Part shown: positions 34,500 through 43,675 of the stretch, one piece after another
Layout: each line of letters begins with the position of its first letter
How positions within the stretch are numbered: position 1 is the first letter of the stretch
Assembly: GCF_028640845.1 (NCBI RefSeq)
Contig: NC_080540.1
Coordinates: 50,202,561 to 50,266,560, forward strand
DNA length: 64,000 nt
Reading direction: 5' to 3'
Origin: Ahaetulla prasina
Lineage: Eukaryota; Chordata; Lepidosauria; Squamata; Colubridae
Notes under the pieces: generated by a model
Databases searched by the model: none
Told to the model about the DNA's origin: nothing
What the model saw: the letters and a program-made list of their open reading frames with translations, nothing else
Translations under genes and position numbers: made by a program

Positions 34500-35861
34500 C
34501 CCCACCTCACAAAGAGGATTCACACCGCGATCTGAGGTACAGTGGTCTCCCTCGGCTCTAGACTCTCTTTAATAGCAACCGCCACCCTCCACCCCTACCC
34601 TGGGCCTCGGCTGATGGAATGCACGGAAACCCGGTGGGCACATCTCGACCAGGGCACACCCCTTCAGTGCCCAACCAGGTCTCCGTGCGCCTATAATATC
34701 CGGCACCCCTGAATCAGATCATGTATTAGGGGGCCTTATTGGCCACGGACCGTGCGTTGCATAACATCAGACGCAGGCCCAGGCTCTGAGGGTCTTGACC
34801 ATCCGGGAACGGAGAAGTCAGATCGGGCACGCGATCGCCTGTAAACATCGAACGCGTGACCCCTATGTCGATCGATCCCCCTTCCGCCATATCTGCCCCT
34901 CCCACTTACCGTGCAAATAGACTCACCTCACACAAAGGAACACACTCCCCCATAACCTCCGAACCCATTTGATAGTCGCCACGAGCATGCGTTGGAACTG
35001 GTTTCCTCCCGACGGGCTACCCCTCACCCGCCCCTAACCTCCCACCCCACCCAACGCTACCTCCCCTCCAACCCAGACCCGTCAGTTTCTACCTCCCTTA
35101 AAATTCCCATTAAAATTCCCTTTAAAAACCCTATTAAAATAATTAATTAAAAATCCCCTGTGTCTCCTATTTTTGGCATGCCATCTCTCGGGGGTCCAAA
35201 ACCCGTCCTCAAGATGGACCCTCCATAATGTGGAGGCCAGACCATGAGAGAGGGAATCTCGCAGGGCAAGAAGGTCAGCCGCTGTAAATGTCCGCATGGT
35301 AAAAGTCCGGCAAACGGACCCATCCTGGACCTGTCAAGATGGAAATTGACGCACCAGGAGTTCCGAGTAGAAGACAGACGGGATATAGGTCTTGGGCGGT
35401 AGATGAACAAACCGCCATGATTAAGTCAGAGCTCCAACCCCTCTTCTCCAGTCCCGAGGGGTGGTCTATGGGCACAAAGGGGGGGGGAGAGGATATAGTC
35501 CTACAATAGTCAAGCTAGGATTGTCCAGGACCATCCTCAATTCCCCCACTGGGGACCAAAGGTCTTCAAACGATCCCCTTGCAGCCAGCCCATGGGCATC
35601 CTCAAAGATGGTAAAAAGGTGCCTACATGGCCCGTGATCGTCCTTCAAGTTGACACAGAGGACGAAACACGCGCCTAGTGGGCCAAGCTGCTCCACCGAC
35701 GAGGCATCTCTCTCCAAAAAGTCCGGGGGGGGGCAAAGGACTCAAAAAGCCCCCACTGACGGTCTATAGACGTCCTCCAGGTGGTGGCGAGGGCGTCCCC
35801 TGGACCCGTGGACAGCCTTCAAGATGACAAAGAAGGCGACCGTCGGGCCTCTTTGTGGCCG
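34500..35861 (-). other. L2 5' UTR/ORF1-equivalent region, no clear open frame
   Basis: Inside the L2. It holds broken N-terminal ORF2 sequence and a moderately GC-rich leader. The phrase TCAAGATGG or a close variant recurs on the plus strand (about 35208, 35333, 35602, 35817), irregularly spaced. No ORF1 domain was recognised. Confidence 0.6.
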
Positions 35862-36636
35862 CTAAGCCAGGCCTCCAACTGGAATAGGCCACTCACCCGC
35901 CAGGTTTGCTGGGTCATGCCACAGTTCGCCGGACCCAGTCAACCACCAACAGGCTAGGCCCTGGCCAAGCCGGTCCAGCCAGGCCGCCGCCACCGCCGTC
36001 ACCGACACCGACACCGACACTACCGCTGCCGGGGGGAAAGAGCCTCCAGGCCAGGCCGCCGCCGCCACCGAAGGACTCGGCCGCCGCCGCCACTGTTGGA
36101 TAAGGGCCAGGCTGCTCCCACACCGGCACCGCAGACGAGGGGGGACAAAGGGGAGAGAGGCTCTAGGCCCCTCCCAAAGCAGGGCCAAGCCAGGCCGCCG
36201 ACCACCGCCGCCGGAAAACCGCCGGAAAAACCGGCCGCCACCGCCGCCGCCGCCGCTGGAAAAGCCCGGCCACTGCCGCCCAGCCAGGCCGCTGCCGCCC
36301 GGCCTGGAGAGGGCCGGACCGCTGCCGGACCGCTGCCGGACCGCTGCCGCTGCTGGAAAAGGCCCGGCCGCTGGAAAAGGCCGGGCCGCCGCCGCTGTCA
36401 CCGCCGCCGCCATCGTCGGCCGCGCCGCCGGAGGGAGAGCGCTCCGGGACTCCTCCCAAGGGAACCCGGAGACGCCCCGCCTCAGTTAGCCCAGCCTCTG
36501 ACTCCCCAGACTCTCACCTACCCGGGCGGGGGGTCCAAGCTGTCAAAAGGACCCCCCCCCACCCGGTCTGGCCCGAAATAGGCCCGTCGCCGCATCAGCT
36601 GTTCAGCGGTGCGGCCGCCATCTTGGACATGCGCGT
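35862..36636 (-). promoter_or_regulatory. CpG-rich L2 5' end with YY1-like motif
   Basis: The terminal 775 bases of the L2 are dominated by CCG/CGG triplets and CpG, sharply unlike the AT-rich surroundings. On the L2 sense (minus) strand, CCAAGATGGCGGCCGC lies about 10-25 bases from the 5' boundary (plus-strand GCGGCCGCCATCTTGG at 36611-36626). AAGATGGCGGC is a canonical YY1 site; YY1 positions transcription start in human L1, which has such a site at its own 5' end. That it acts as the L2 promoter is inference. The 160-183-codon open frames here are products of GC bias. Confidence 0.6.
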
Positions 36637-36847
36637 TGAAAAATGTGCTCCTTCATAGGCTGTTCCACTGTTGTATATAACTTATTATCAGAAAGTAGCT
36701 CCTTATATTTAAATGAAATGTAGGTAGCAACCTATATCCATTATTTCTGGTTTTGGTTTCTGTAGCAATGGAAAATAGTTTCTGTCTTCTCCATGGCACC
36801 CTGCAATGTACTTGAATGCTGATATCATGTCTCTTCTTAATCTATAA

Positions 36848-36919
36848 AGTACATACATCCATACGTCCATATGTACATACATACATACATACATACATAC
36901 ATACATACATACATACATT
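36848..36919 (+). repeat. (CATA)n microsatellite
   Basis: About 13 near-perfect CATA units preceded by diverged copies, inside the CR1/L3 fragment. Confidence 0.95.
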
Positions 36920-37069
36920 ACTCCTTCTTTCCTTCTGACAGTCCTTATAGAATATGCTCTCAGATCCCTGTATTGTCATCATTGCCATCTTCTGATCTGT
37001 TCTAATTTGTCACTTTTTCTGGAAATGTGGTTCCCAGAGTGATATTTCAGCACATAATCAGAATAGGAG

Positions 37070-38165
37070 TGCATCTGAATTAGGTTTAACTTTAGCTTCT
37101 TTTCTGGGGTTCATTTTACGCACCATTTTGTCATAATTCAAACCAGATAAAGTTTTTTTTAAAGTCATGAGAGAAACTGAGTCACAAGCAGCACTTTTAT
37201 TGAGTAGATTATTGTTCACTTTCTATGTAATCTACTATCACTGGTATTTCATCTGCGCTTGGGGCATTTTTGCTCGACAGCTGGTTTATTGCTTCTTGTT
37301 CTCCACTTTCTAATATAGTCAGGTCCCGAAAATATTTTCTCTCTACAAATATTTCTTCTATTGTGTAATCACATTTATAAATAGTTTCTATATTCCTATA
37401 GTTTGTGTGTGTGTGTTCTTGTAATTTCATTGCTGCTTTTAGAGTTCTGCCAGTACTGTTCTTGAATAACCTTATCTGTAAATGTCTTTGTGATTTCCCT
37501 TTTCTTGCTATTTTTCTTGAAAACATATTAAAAATGTTGACATTTTCAGTTAAGATGGTATACTTTGTCCCTTTTTACTGGAATACTAATATTCAATTAT
37601 TATATTTCCTGTTTGACTATGGCTTTCATCCACTGTCTTTTCTTGGTTTCAAGCTGTTTGGATCTCTTTTTTTTACCATTTTTTTCTGCTTGATTCATTT
37701 ATCTTTTGTCTCTTTACCTACCCCTACAGATTCTCTTTTGCTAGAGTTAAAAGTATTGATTCTGTATCTTATATTAAGCTTCAAGTCTGACAGTATGTCC
37801 TCCATGAAAAGTATTGTTGGTGTACCAATGATCCTTTTTAAATCTAATACCTGTATGTGATGCTCGTAATTCATGGTTTGTTTTGCTGCACCTGGAGGTA
37901 TTTTGGTTGGCTGGATGGCTTTCAGCTCCACTTTTGTTTCTCATTATACAGTCAGTTTGATTCCAATGTTGTCCATATGGTGATCTCCAGGCATATAGTG
38001 TGCATTTACATTCCTTGAAGCAGATGTTGACAATGAACAAAGAATTACCTTTCCAAATATACTATCTTTATTAACTTTGCATAATTGTGTTTGCCCAGTT
38101 CAATTTTCCAACTTCTCCTCTTACTTCAGTTTTAATGTTCCAAATACTACATCTTTTCAGGGTAA
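37070..38165 (-). mobile_element. Decayed LINE ORF2 fragment, minus strand
   Basis: Reverse translation gives RKYFRDLTILESGEQEAINQ and LSSKNAPSADEIPVIVDY, the stretch just before the reverse transcriptase fingers in many non-LTR elements. Further upstream, YEHHIQVLDLKRIIGTPTIL and LKLNIRYRINTFNSSKRESV resemble late endonuclease sequence. Clade not recognised. The open frame on the opposite strand (37405-37860) is its shadow. Confidence 0.55.
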
Positions 38166-38189
38166 TGCACTTAGCAGTTCTTGAAACTT

Positions 38190-38712
38190 GCTATTGATTG
38201 ATTAGGTGTCATCAAGTAGTTTTCCACTCCTAGCAACCATCTAGATAAATTTTTCTTCATGACCATCCAGCTGTGACTTGTTCTTTTCAAGTCTATCAAT
38301 GGTGCACACAGCACTACCATAACCGAGTCCATCTACCGTGTTTCCCTGAAAATAAGACTCTGTCGTATATTTTTTTTGAACTCCGAAATAAGCACTTGGA
38401 CTCGAAATAAGCACTCGAGGCGGTTTTATTATTTTGGGGCATGTGGAGCAAGACGGGGCTCCTTTTGCCATCTTACCTGATTTCCAGTGCTGTCTCCCTA
38501 ACCCTAACCAGAGGAAATGGCGTGGACCAGCTGTGCATGAGTTTAAATATTTTTGGGGAGAGCTTATTTTTTTTTGGGTGGGGGGGTATTTTAGCACATG
38601 CGCTCAAAAGCCCGATTGGGCTTATTATCTGGGGAGGTCTTATTTTCGGGGAAACAGGGTACCTTGTTGCTGCTGGTCTTCTTTCTCTCTTTTTTGTACC
38701 TTTCACATAATT
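38190..38712 (-). mobile_element. RTE-BovB 3' end, minus strand, split by a MITE
   Basis: Plus-strand ATTAGGTGTCATCAAGTAG and ACCATAACCGAGTCCATCTA are complements of the BovB 3' UTR. After the MITE it resumes CCTTGTTGCTGCTGGTCTTC, complement of the GRRRRGR-coding segment. The uninterrupted BovB reads across the junction with one TA. Confidence 0.75.
38336..38659. mobile_element. TA-flanked MITE, CCCTGAAAATAAGAC family
   Basis: Left end CCGTGTTTCCCTGAAAATAA, right end TTATTTTCGGGGAAACAGGG, with TA at 38334-38335 and 38660-38661. The interior shares GAGCAAGACGGGGCTCCTTT and CTAACCCTAACCAGAGG with sister copies. Open frames inside are not genes. Confidence 0.9.
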
Positions 38713-39260
38713 CCTTGATGTTTGCTACATTTGCACTTTTAGTAAAGGCGTTTGCACTTTAGTAAAGAATAACAAAGCTTATTCTTATTGTCATTGTTGT
38801 GCGGTTCATTGGGTTATAACCAAGAACGTATCTCTTTTCAACGTGTGAAAATCATCTTTGCAACAGTAAATATCCATTCTGTAGGAAGAACGTTCTGCTT
38901 TTGTTTATTTGGTTGTCCTCCACTTCCTATACAACTGATTATATTGTTACTGTAAATAAATTTTAATCCTATTCTAGAATCATTCAAATCAGTTAATAAT
39001 TGGAGAATTATTGAATTGAATAATTCAATTATTCAATTGAATTAAGAATTGAACCTAGTTAGGAAAATAAATATTACCATTTTAGCAGTGGGGAAAAAAA
39101 TTGAAATGACAAACCGAAACCAAACATTATATAAAAAGTGAAAAAACAAACAAACCCCGAAAACAGTTTTCAAGACAAATTATTATGAGAAGCCTCCCTA
39201 AGAAAGGAAATATGGGTTGATAGCTCTTTCTTGGTTTTGCAAATCATGTTGCATGGTCAT
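38713..39260. other. Intronic sequence, nothing recognised
   Basis: AT-rich. A self-complementary run of AATTGAAT/ATTCAATT units lies at about 39012-39050. Confidence 0.45.
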
Positions 39261-39261
39261 T

Positions 39262-39935
39262 CTTAATAAGCAGTATGATTCTGCGCCAACTCAGTAAGCT
39301 CAAACTGCCCAAGGAGCTGCTGATCCAATTCTACAGAGGAATTATTGAGTCTGTCATTTGCACCTCTATAACTGTCTGGTTCGGTTCTGCAACCCAACAA
39401 GAAAAACACAGACTTCAGAGGATAATTAGAACTGCAGAAAAAATAATTGCTACCAACTTGCCTTCCATTGAGGACCTGTATACTGCACGAATCAAGAAGA
39501 GGGCCGTGAAAATATTTGCAGATCCCTCGCATCCTGGACATAAACTGTTTCAACTCCTACCCTCAAAACGACGCTATAGAGCACTGCACATCAGAACAAC
39601 TAGACACAAGAACAGTTTTTTCCCGAAGGCCATCACTCTGCTAAACAAATAATTCCCTCAACACTGTCAGACTATTTACTGAATCTGCACTACTATTAAC
39701 CTTCTCATAGTTCCCATCACCAATCTCTTTCCACTTATGACTGTATGACTATAACTTGTTGCTGGCAATCCTTATGATTTATATTGATATATTGACCATC
39801 AATTGTTTTGTAAATGTTGTACCTTGATGAACGTATCTTTTCTTTTATGTACACTGAGAGCATATGCACCAAGACAAATTCCTTGTGTGTCCAATCACAC
39901 TTGGCCAATAAAATTCTATTCTGTTCTATTCTATT
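39262..39935 (+). mobile_element. LINE 3' end with (TTCTA)n tail
   Basis: A 125-codon open frame (39275-39652) reads LRQLSKLKLPKELLIQFYRG, IIESVICTSITVWFGSATQQ, LQRIIRTAEKIIATNLPSIE, then DPSHPGHKLFQLLPSKRRYR and NSFFPKAITLLNK. This is the C-terminus of the same general non-LTR type as 3150-4740 but a different subfamily. The 3' end reads TTGGCCAATAAAATTCTATT then pentamers. Confidence 0.82.
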
Positions 39936-40275
39936 TAGATGTCTAATTCTGATAAGAAACAACAAGATGCATCATGCTAAATAATTATGGAAGTCCTACA
40001 TCTGTGATTTTCATACCATTATATTACTACTGGTTTACATTTGTTTCCTACTTTCTTTCCAAACAAACTAATGAAGTTCTTCCTTATTTTGAGCTTGATT
40101 CCTGGTGATTTCATATAAATTCCATAAAGTTTATTTGGCTGAATTATTTGCTGTTATTGTCTTCTGAAATACTGGTCTTATATCTCAGTCTAGCCTTTAG
40201 TCCTGGTACAATTTACTGGTCCTATCTAAGTATTAATAATAAGAAGAATATTTGTAGCTCAGGGTTGATATGAAG
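39936..40275. other. Intronic sequence, nothing recognised
   Basis: AT-rich intron sequence; no feature seen. Confidence 0.45.
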
Positions 40276-40365
40276 GGTCCTTGGTGCTAGTTGATGATGT
40301 TACCTAGTTTGGGTAATGAAATGTCTGCAAAAAAACAAGCAAGCTCAGACAGTACTATGGACCCC
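40276..40365 (+). mobile_element. Penelope-like terminal repeat fragment with hammerhead-like core
   Basis: Bounded by GGTCCTTGGTGCT and the complement-like AGTACTATGGACC. Inside is TTGATGA (40291-40297), a 6-bp stem GTTACC/GGTAAT, then GAAA (40318-40321) and TGTC. This is the order of the hammerhead ribozyme core CUGANGA, helix II, GAAA, cleavage site, with the first C lost. Helix I does not pair here. Interpreted as an eroded ribozyme of a Penelope-like element; assignment by recalled consensus. Confidence 0.5.
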
Positions 40366-41127
40366 ACTAAATTCAGTTGCTACCTTTTGAGATGATCATT
40401 CAGACTTTAAGCATACAATAAATACTTTATGCATACATTTATTAACGGTTTAGAAGGATCCACATTCACCTTATGAAGATCAATGTGATATAAATAAAGT
40501 CTGGCTTGTAATATCTGATGTATTGAATATTTTTAATCATTTTAATAATTGAAGAATATAGTAAGTAGGACAGTTATTTGAAATGCAACTAGAATATAGT
40601 GAGGACACAATGGGCAGAAATGGATAAGCATTTGTTTTTGTTTGGAGTAGGTTGATTTTTTTTTAAAAAAAAATCATGCTTGTGTTTTCCACTGAAAATG
40701 ATAGGAAATTATACCGTTTAAGCCAGCAATCTTTGGAAAGAGAAGGCGCTGTTGAGAACTCAGGACTAGAGCGGGTGAACTGGGGGGCGGCCCTGATCAG
40801 AGAGTGTTGCAAGGGAAGTAGCAGGAGGAAAGATACACTGACTGCAAATCTCACCTGTCAAGTTTAACTACTGAGGCTCCTGGTATATTACATAAAGCAT
40901 AATGTAAAACTGTGATGAATGTAGTATGGGTTTCCAGGAGGGAGGGAGCGCATTCCAGAGGAATAAGAGGCAACTTGGTTCAGATAGTTTGTGTGAAAGA
41001 AAGAGGCTGAAGACAGCTACTCCCTAATTGTTCCCAGAATGTAACTTCATGTAGGTGGTAGTCTGCTTCAGTGTGGCAAGATTTTGTCTCTAAGTGTAGA
41101 ACAATAAAGAAATCTGCTTGGAAGAAT
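40366..41127. other. Intronic sequence, nothing recognised
   Basis: No gene or repeat recognised. A 63-codon frame at 40676-40867 exists on both strands and is unsupported. Confidence 0.45.
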
Positions 41128-41415
41128 CACTGTGTGTCTTTTTTTGTTTTGTTTTGTTTTGTTTACATTTATATCCCGCCCTTCTCCGAAGACTCAGGGC
41201 GGCTTACAGTGTGTAAGGCAATAGTCTCATTCTATTTGTATATTTACAAAGTCAACTTATTGCCCCCCCAACAATCTAGGTCCTCATTTTACCTACCTTA
41301 TAAAGGATGGAAGGCTGAGTCAATCTTGGACCTGGAGGGACTAGAACCTGCAGTAATTGCAGGCAGCTATGTTTTAATAACAGGCTTCTTACAGCTTGAG
41401 CCACACCGCGGCCCT
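41128..41415 (-). mobile_element. tRNA-derived SINE with L2-type tail, minus strand
   Basis: Read on the minus strand: AGGGCCGCGGTGTGGCTCAA (A box), GCAGGTTCTAGTCCCTCC (B box), core AGATTGACTCAGCCTTCCAT and AGGTAGGTAAAATGAGGACC, then the tail AAGCCGCCCTGAGTCTTCGG with AGAAGGGCGGGATATAAATG. The tail matches the 3' end of the L2 copies in this window. The A-rich end appears as (GTTTT)n at 41128-41165. The 132-codon open frame across it is incidental. Confidence 0.85.
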
Positions 41416-41882
41416 ATCTTAAATTCCGCGGTCTGTCTTAAATTCCGGATAACAAAAACTGTCTCTTAAATCCAACTCTAAAGAAGAACACACATCTATT
41501 AGCAATAAACAATCTGAAGGCAGAAAGCCGATATGGGAAGAGATGATTTCGTGTTCATTGCATAAAGTGCAAAATGTACAACTCTCTGCCTGTTTGGCAT
41601 AGCTTATTTGTCTGTGCTCAGTGCCATGAGCATCTGGCTGTCAGGAAGCAAATCTGCTCTCTTTAAGCCAATATTGGCTTCACTAGAGATGATACAGAGT
41701 AGGGAATGAAATGTGATAGCTTTGCCTGATTCTCAGGATGATAACTCCTCTGCTACAATGGAGAATGAAGATCTTGGAGAAGAAGAACCTTTCAGGATAA
41801 TGGAGATATTATCATAGGAGGGATACAGTCCTTGGATGATAAACTCATATCATGTATGAAAGATAGATCTCAGAGGAATAAA
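41416..41882. other. Intronic sequence, nothing recognised
   Basis: AT-rich intron sequence; no feature seen. Confidence 0.4.
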
Positions 41883-41887
41883 ATGCT

Positions 41888-42256
41888 TGTCAGGGTTCCG
41901 ACAGATGCTCTAATTAAATCATGAGCCTCAAGCCAAGCTTCAAAAGAAATCCAGTTATTAGGAGCTTCATGCCAGCACGGACTATGTTAATTCATGCTTT
42001 GCCTCGGACCCTGTATCCCCCTCCCCCCAATATGTGTCATCAGTCACATTCCCCAAGGAAGCAATTTCATGGGCTGTAAAAGTCACTCCTCTCCGGCCAC
42101 TGTGGGTTTCCATGGAGATGACCTCGGCATATCGGTTGGAATGTGCCTTGTTTTGACTGAGATGCCGGCTCCTTGATGCAGCTGCGAAGTTCGTTTTTCC
42201 ATCTCCCTTGCCTATGACAACTCGAGAGCAGGTCAGGGATGCTTTGTGAGTTGACA
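41888..42256. mobile_element. Solo LTR
   Basis: A 369-bp segment beginning TGTCAGGGTTCCGAC and ending GTGAGTTGACA, so the termini are TG...CA with TGTCA/TGACA inverted ends. It is flanked by a perfect 5-bp duplication ATGCT (41883-41887 and 42257-42261). No gag, pol or second LTR is adjacent, which fits recombination between two LTRs. A 5-bp duplication suits Ty3/gypsy-type or some endogenous retrovirus LTRs; the class is not decidable here. Sense strand not determined. Confidence 0.75.
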
Positions 42257-42261
42257 ATGCT

Positions 42262-42520
42262 TTTGGTTGTTGATGATTTATTTGTATTTATTTATCAAAT
42301 TTATTTGCCGCCTATCTTGTGATTCAGGCATCGCTGATTCAACAATTAAAAATGCAGACAGATGAGTTTGTGTTGTGTGTAGGCTGCTATGAAGTTGTTG
42401 GTGCCAGGGGGCCATGTTAGCATCAGGGAAATCTAGACAATCAATTCTGGAAACCACATTTAGGCTGCTAGATAGCAGAAGGAAGTTCAAGAATATGTGG
42501 CATATGGGTTTCAATGACCT
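42262..42520. other. Short retroposon tail and unassigned sequence
   Basis: TTTATTTATCAAATTTATTT followed by GCCGCCTATCTTGTG (42285-42325) looks like the complement of a LINE or SINE 3' tail. The remainder is unassigned. Confidence 0.4.
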
Positions 42521-42587
42521 GACATGGCTGCTGTTCTGCTGGTGTGAGCCACCTATTGGAGCAGTCCAGCAGAACAGCAGCCATGTC
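42521..42587. repeat. Perfect 22-bp hairpin
   Basis: The left arm at 42521-42542 starts GACATGGCTGCTG. The right arm at 42566-42587 ends CAGCAGCCATGTC. They are perfectly complementary around a 23-nt loop. The loop phrase CACCTATTGGAGCA recurs just after the right arm as CATCTATTGGAGCA. Confidence 0.9.
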
Positions 42588-42909
42588 AGCCATCTATTGG
42601 AGCAAGTAAAAAGGGAAAAAGAAGCAAGTCACTTTTGGCTTGCAATGGTAATTGTGCAATCACAAGGACTGATGAGATGACCTAGCTCTAGCTAGGACTG
42701 GTGGGGTGAAATGTTGAGACACCAGTCCCATTGGCCTAGTCTGATACTTAGGTGTTGAGGACAGAATCCTAGGGGATTGTGGAGGATATGCTGCTGGTCT
42801 GATTAAAAATTGGAGAGAGGAGAAGGAGAGGAGAAAAAAAATACCCTGTACTGAGTGGCTGCAGACAAAAGCTGAAGAGAAAAATTAAATGTATGGATAG
42901 TTACTGTGG

Positions 42910-43675
42910 AGAGCCATGGTGGTGCAGTGATTAGAATACAGTACTGAAGACTACTTCTGCTGGTTGCCTGCTGCCTGCAATTTGGCAGTTCGAATCTCAC
43001 CGGGCTCAAGGTTGACTCAGCCTTCCGTCCTTCCAAGGTCAGTAAAATGAGGACCCAGATTGTTGGGGGCAATATGCTGACTCTGTAAACTGCTTAGGGA
43101 GGGCTGTGAAGCATTATGAAGCGGTATATGTCTAAGTCAGGGGTAGTCAACCTTTTTATACCTACCGCCCACTTTTGTATCTTTGTTAGTAGTAAAATTT
43201 TCTAATCACCCACCGGTTCCACAGTAATGTGCCATATATCATCGTCTGCGCATGCCTCTCGGTCATTGTGGCTTGGGTTGCAGGGGGCGCCAGCTACCAG
43301 CTCTGCTTGTCTGTTACAGCTGGGTGATGTGGGGGGAGATGTACGAGCTATTCTGGGACGAGGCTCTTTTGTTTGCAGTCGCACTATAGCACCATTTAGT
43401 TTCACTTACGTAACATGAACTAAACTTATGTGCGGGCGATACAAATAGTATATTTTCAGAAATTTAAATTGTCACGGGGAATTTTATGAAAACCTAATGA
43501 AAATGTTTTTAATGCTATGAATTTTTTTAAAAAAAGTATTAAATTAAAAAAAAAGGAAAGTGCTTCAGTATCGGACAAAACCCCTACCACCCACCATGAA
43601 AGCTGGAACGACCACTAGTGGGCGGTAGGGACCAGGTTGACTACCACTGGTCTAAGTGCTATTGTTGTCTAAGTG
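42910..43675 (+). mobile_element. tRNA-derived SINE split by a hAT MITE
   Basis: The head GAGAGCCATGGTGGTGCAGT carries an A box and GGCAGTTCGAATCTCACC a B box. The core GGTTGACTCAGCCTTCCGTC and AGTAAAATGAGGACCCAGAT is shared with the SINE at 41128. The 3' part differs: TGCTTAGGGAGGGCTGTGAA and GCGGTATATGTCTAAGT, completed after the hAT as GTCTAAGTGCTATTG. It is thus a different tail variant of one SINE family. Confidence 0.85.
43138..43649. mobile_element. hAT-type MITE inside a SINE
   Basis: A 512-bp element. Left end CAGGGGTAGTCAACC, right end GGTTGACTACCACTG, with CTACCGCCCAC and GTGGGCGGTAG continuing the inverted repeat. The perfect 8-bp duplication GTCTAAGT lies at 43130-43137 and 43650-43657, and removing the element restores the SINE. 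No transposase frame. Confidence 0.95.

Larger units (their letters stand above)
31757..36636 (-). mobile_element. Near-full-length L2 LINE, minus strand
   Basis: About 4.9 kb. The 3' end lies at low coordinates: A-rich tail seen as TTTATTATTTATTTTATTAT, then ATACCGCCCTTCTCCCGAAG, the L2 3' hairpin. Moving 5' on the minus strand come reverse transcriptase (32408-34195), apurinic endonuclease C-terminus (34044-34493), a middle region, and a very GC- and CpG-rich 5' end (35862-36636). Several frameshifts inactivate it. The other L2 copies here (48957, 57211, 62838) are 5'-truncated versions of the same family. The 5' boundary is set by where the interrupted CR1/L3 resumes. Confidence 0.9.
31676..37060 (-). 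mobile_element. Old CR1/L3 LINE 3' fragment, split by the L2 at 31757-36636
   Basis: The left piece (31676-31756) holds CTTTAAAACCTCTAGAGATG and GGAGAACCCATA, complement of a CR1/L3 3' region. The right piece (36638-37060) continues GGCTGTTCCACTGTTGT; reverse translation gives RRDMISAFKYIAGCHGEDRN and FPLLQKPKPE, with later TGGTTCCCAGAGTG complement of the APEC-like block. The two parts are in order and orientation and flank the L2 precisely. Confidence 0.75.

Noticed and set aside
35862..36581. Open frames of 161-183 codons in the GC-rich block, and the idea of a host CpG-island promoter
   Set aside because: The frames are compositional, with low-complexity Gly/Ala/Pro translations on both strands. 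The block is contiguous with the L2 and ends exactly where the older CR1/L3 resumes, so it is the L2 5' end rather than a host gene promoter.
37405..37860. 151-codon plus-strand frame rich in hydrophobic residues
   Set aside because: It is antisense to a decayed LINE ORF2 and is T-rich; hydrophobicity follows from base composition.
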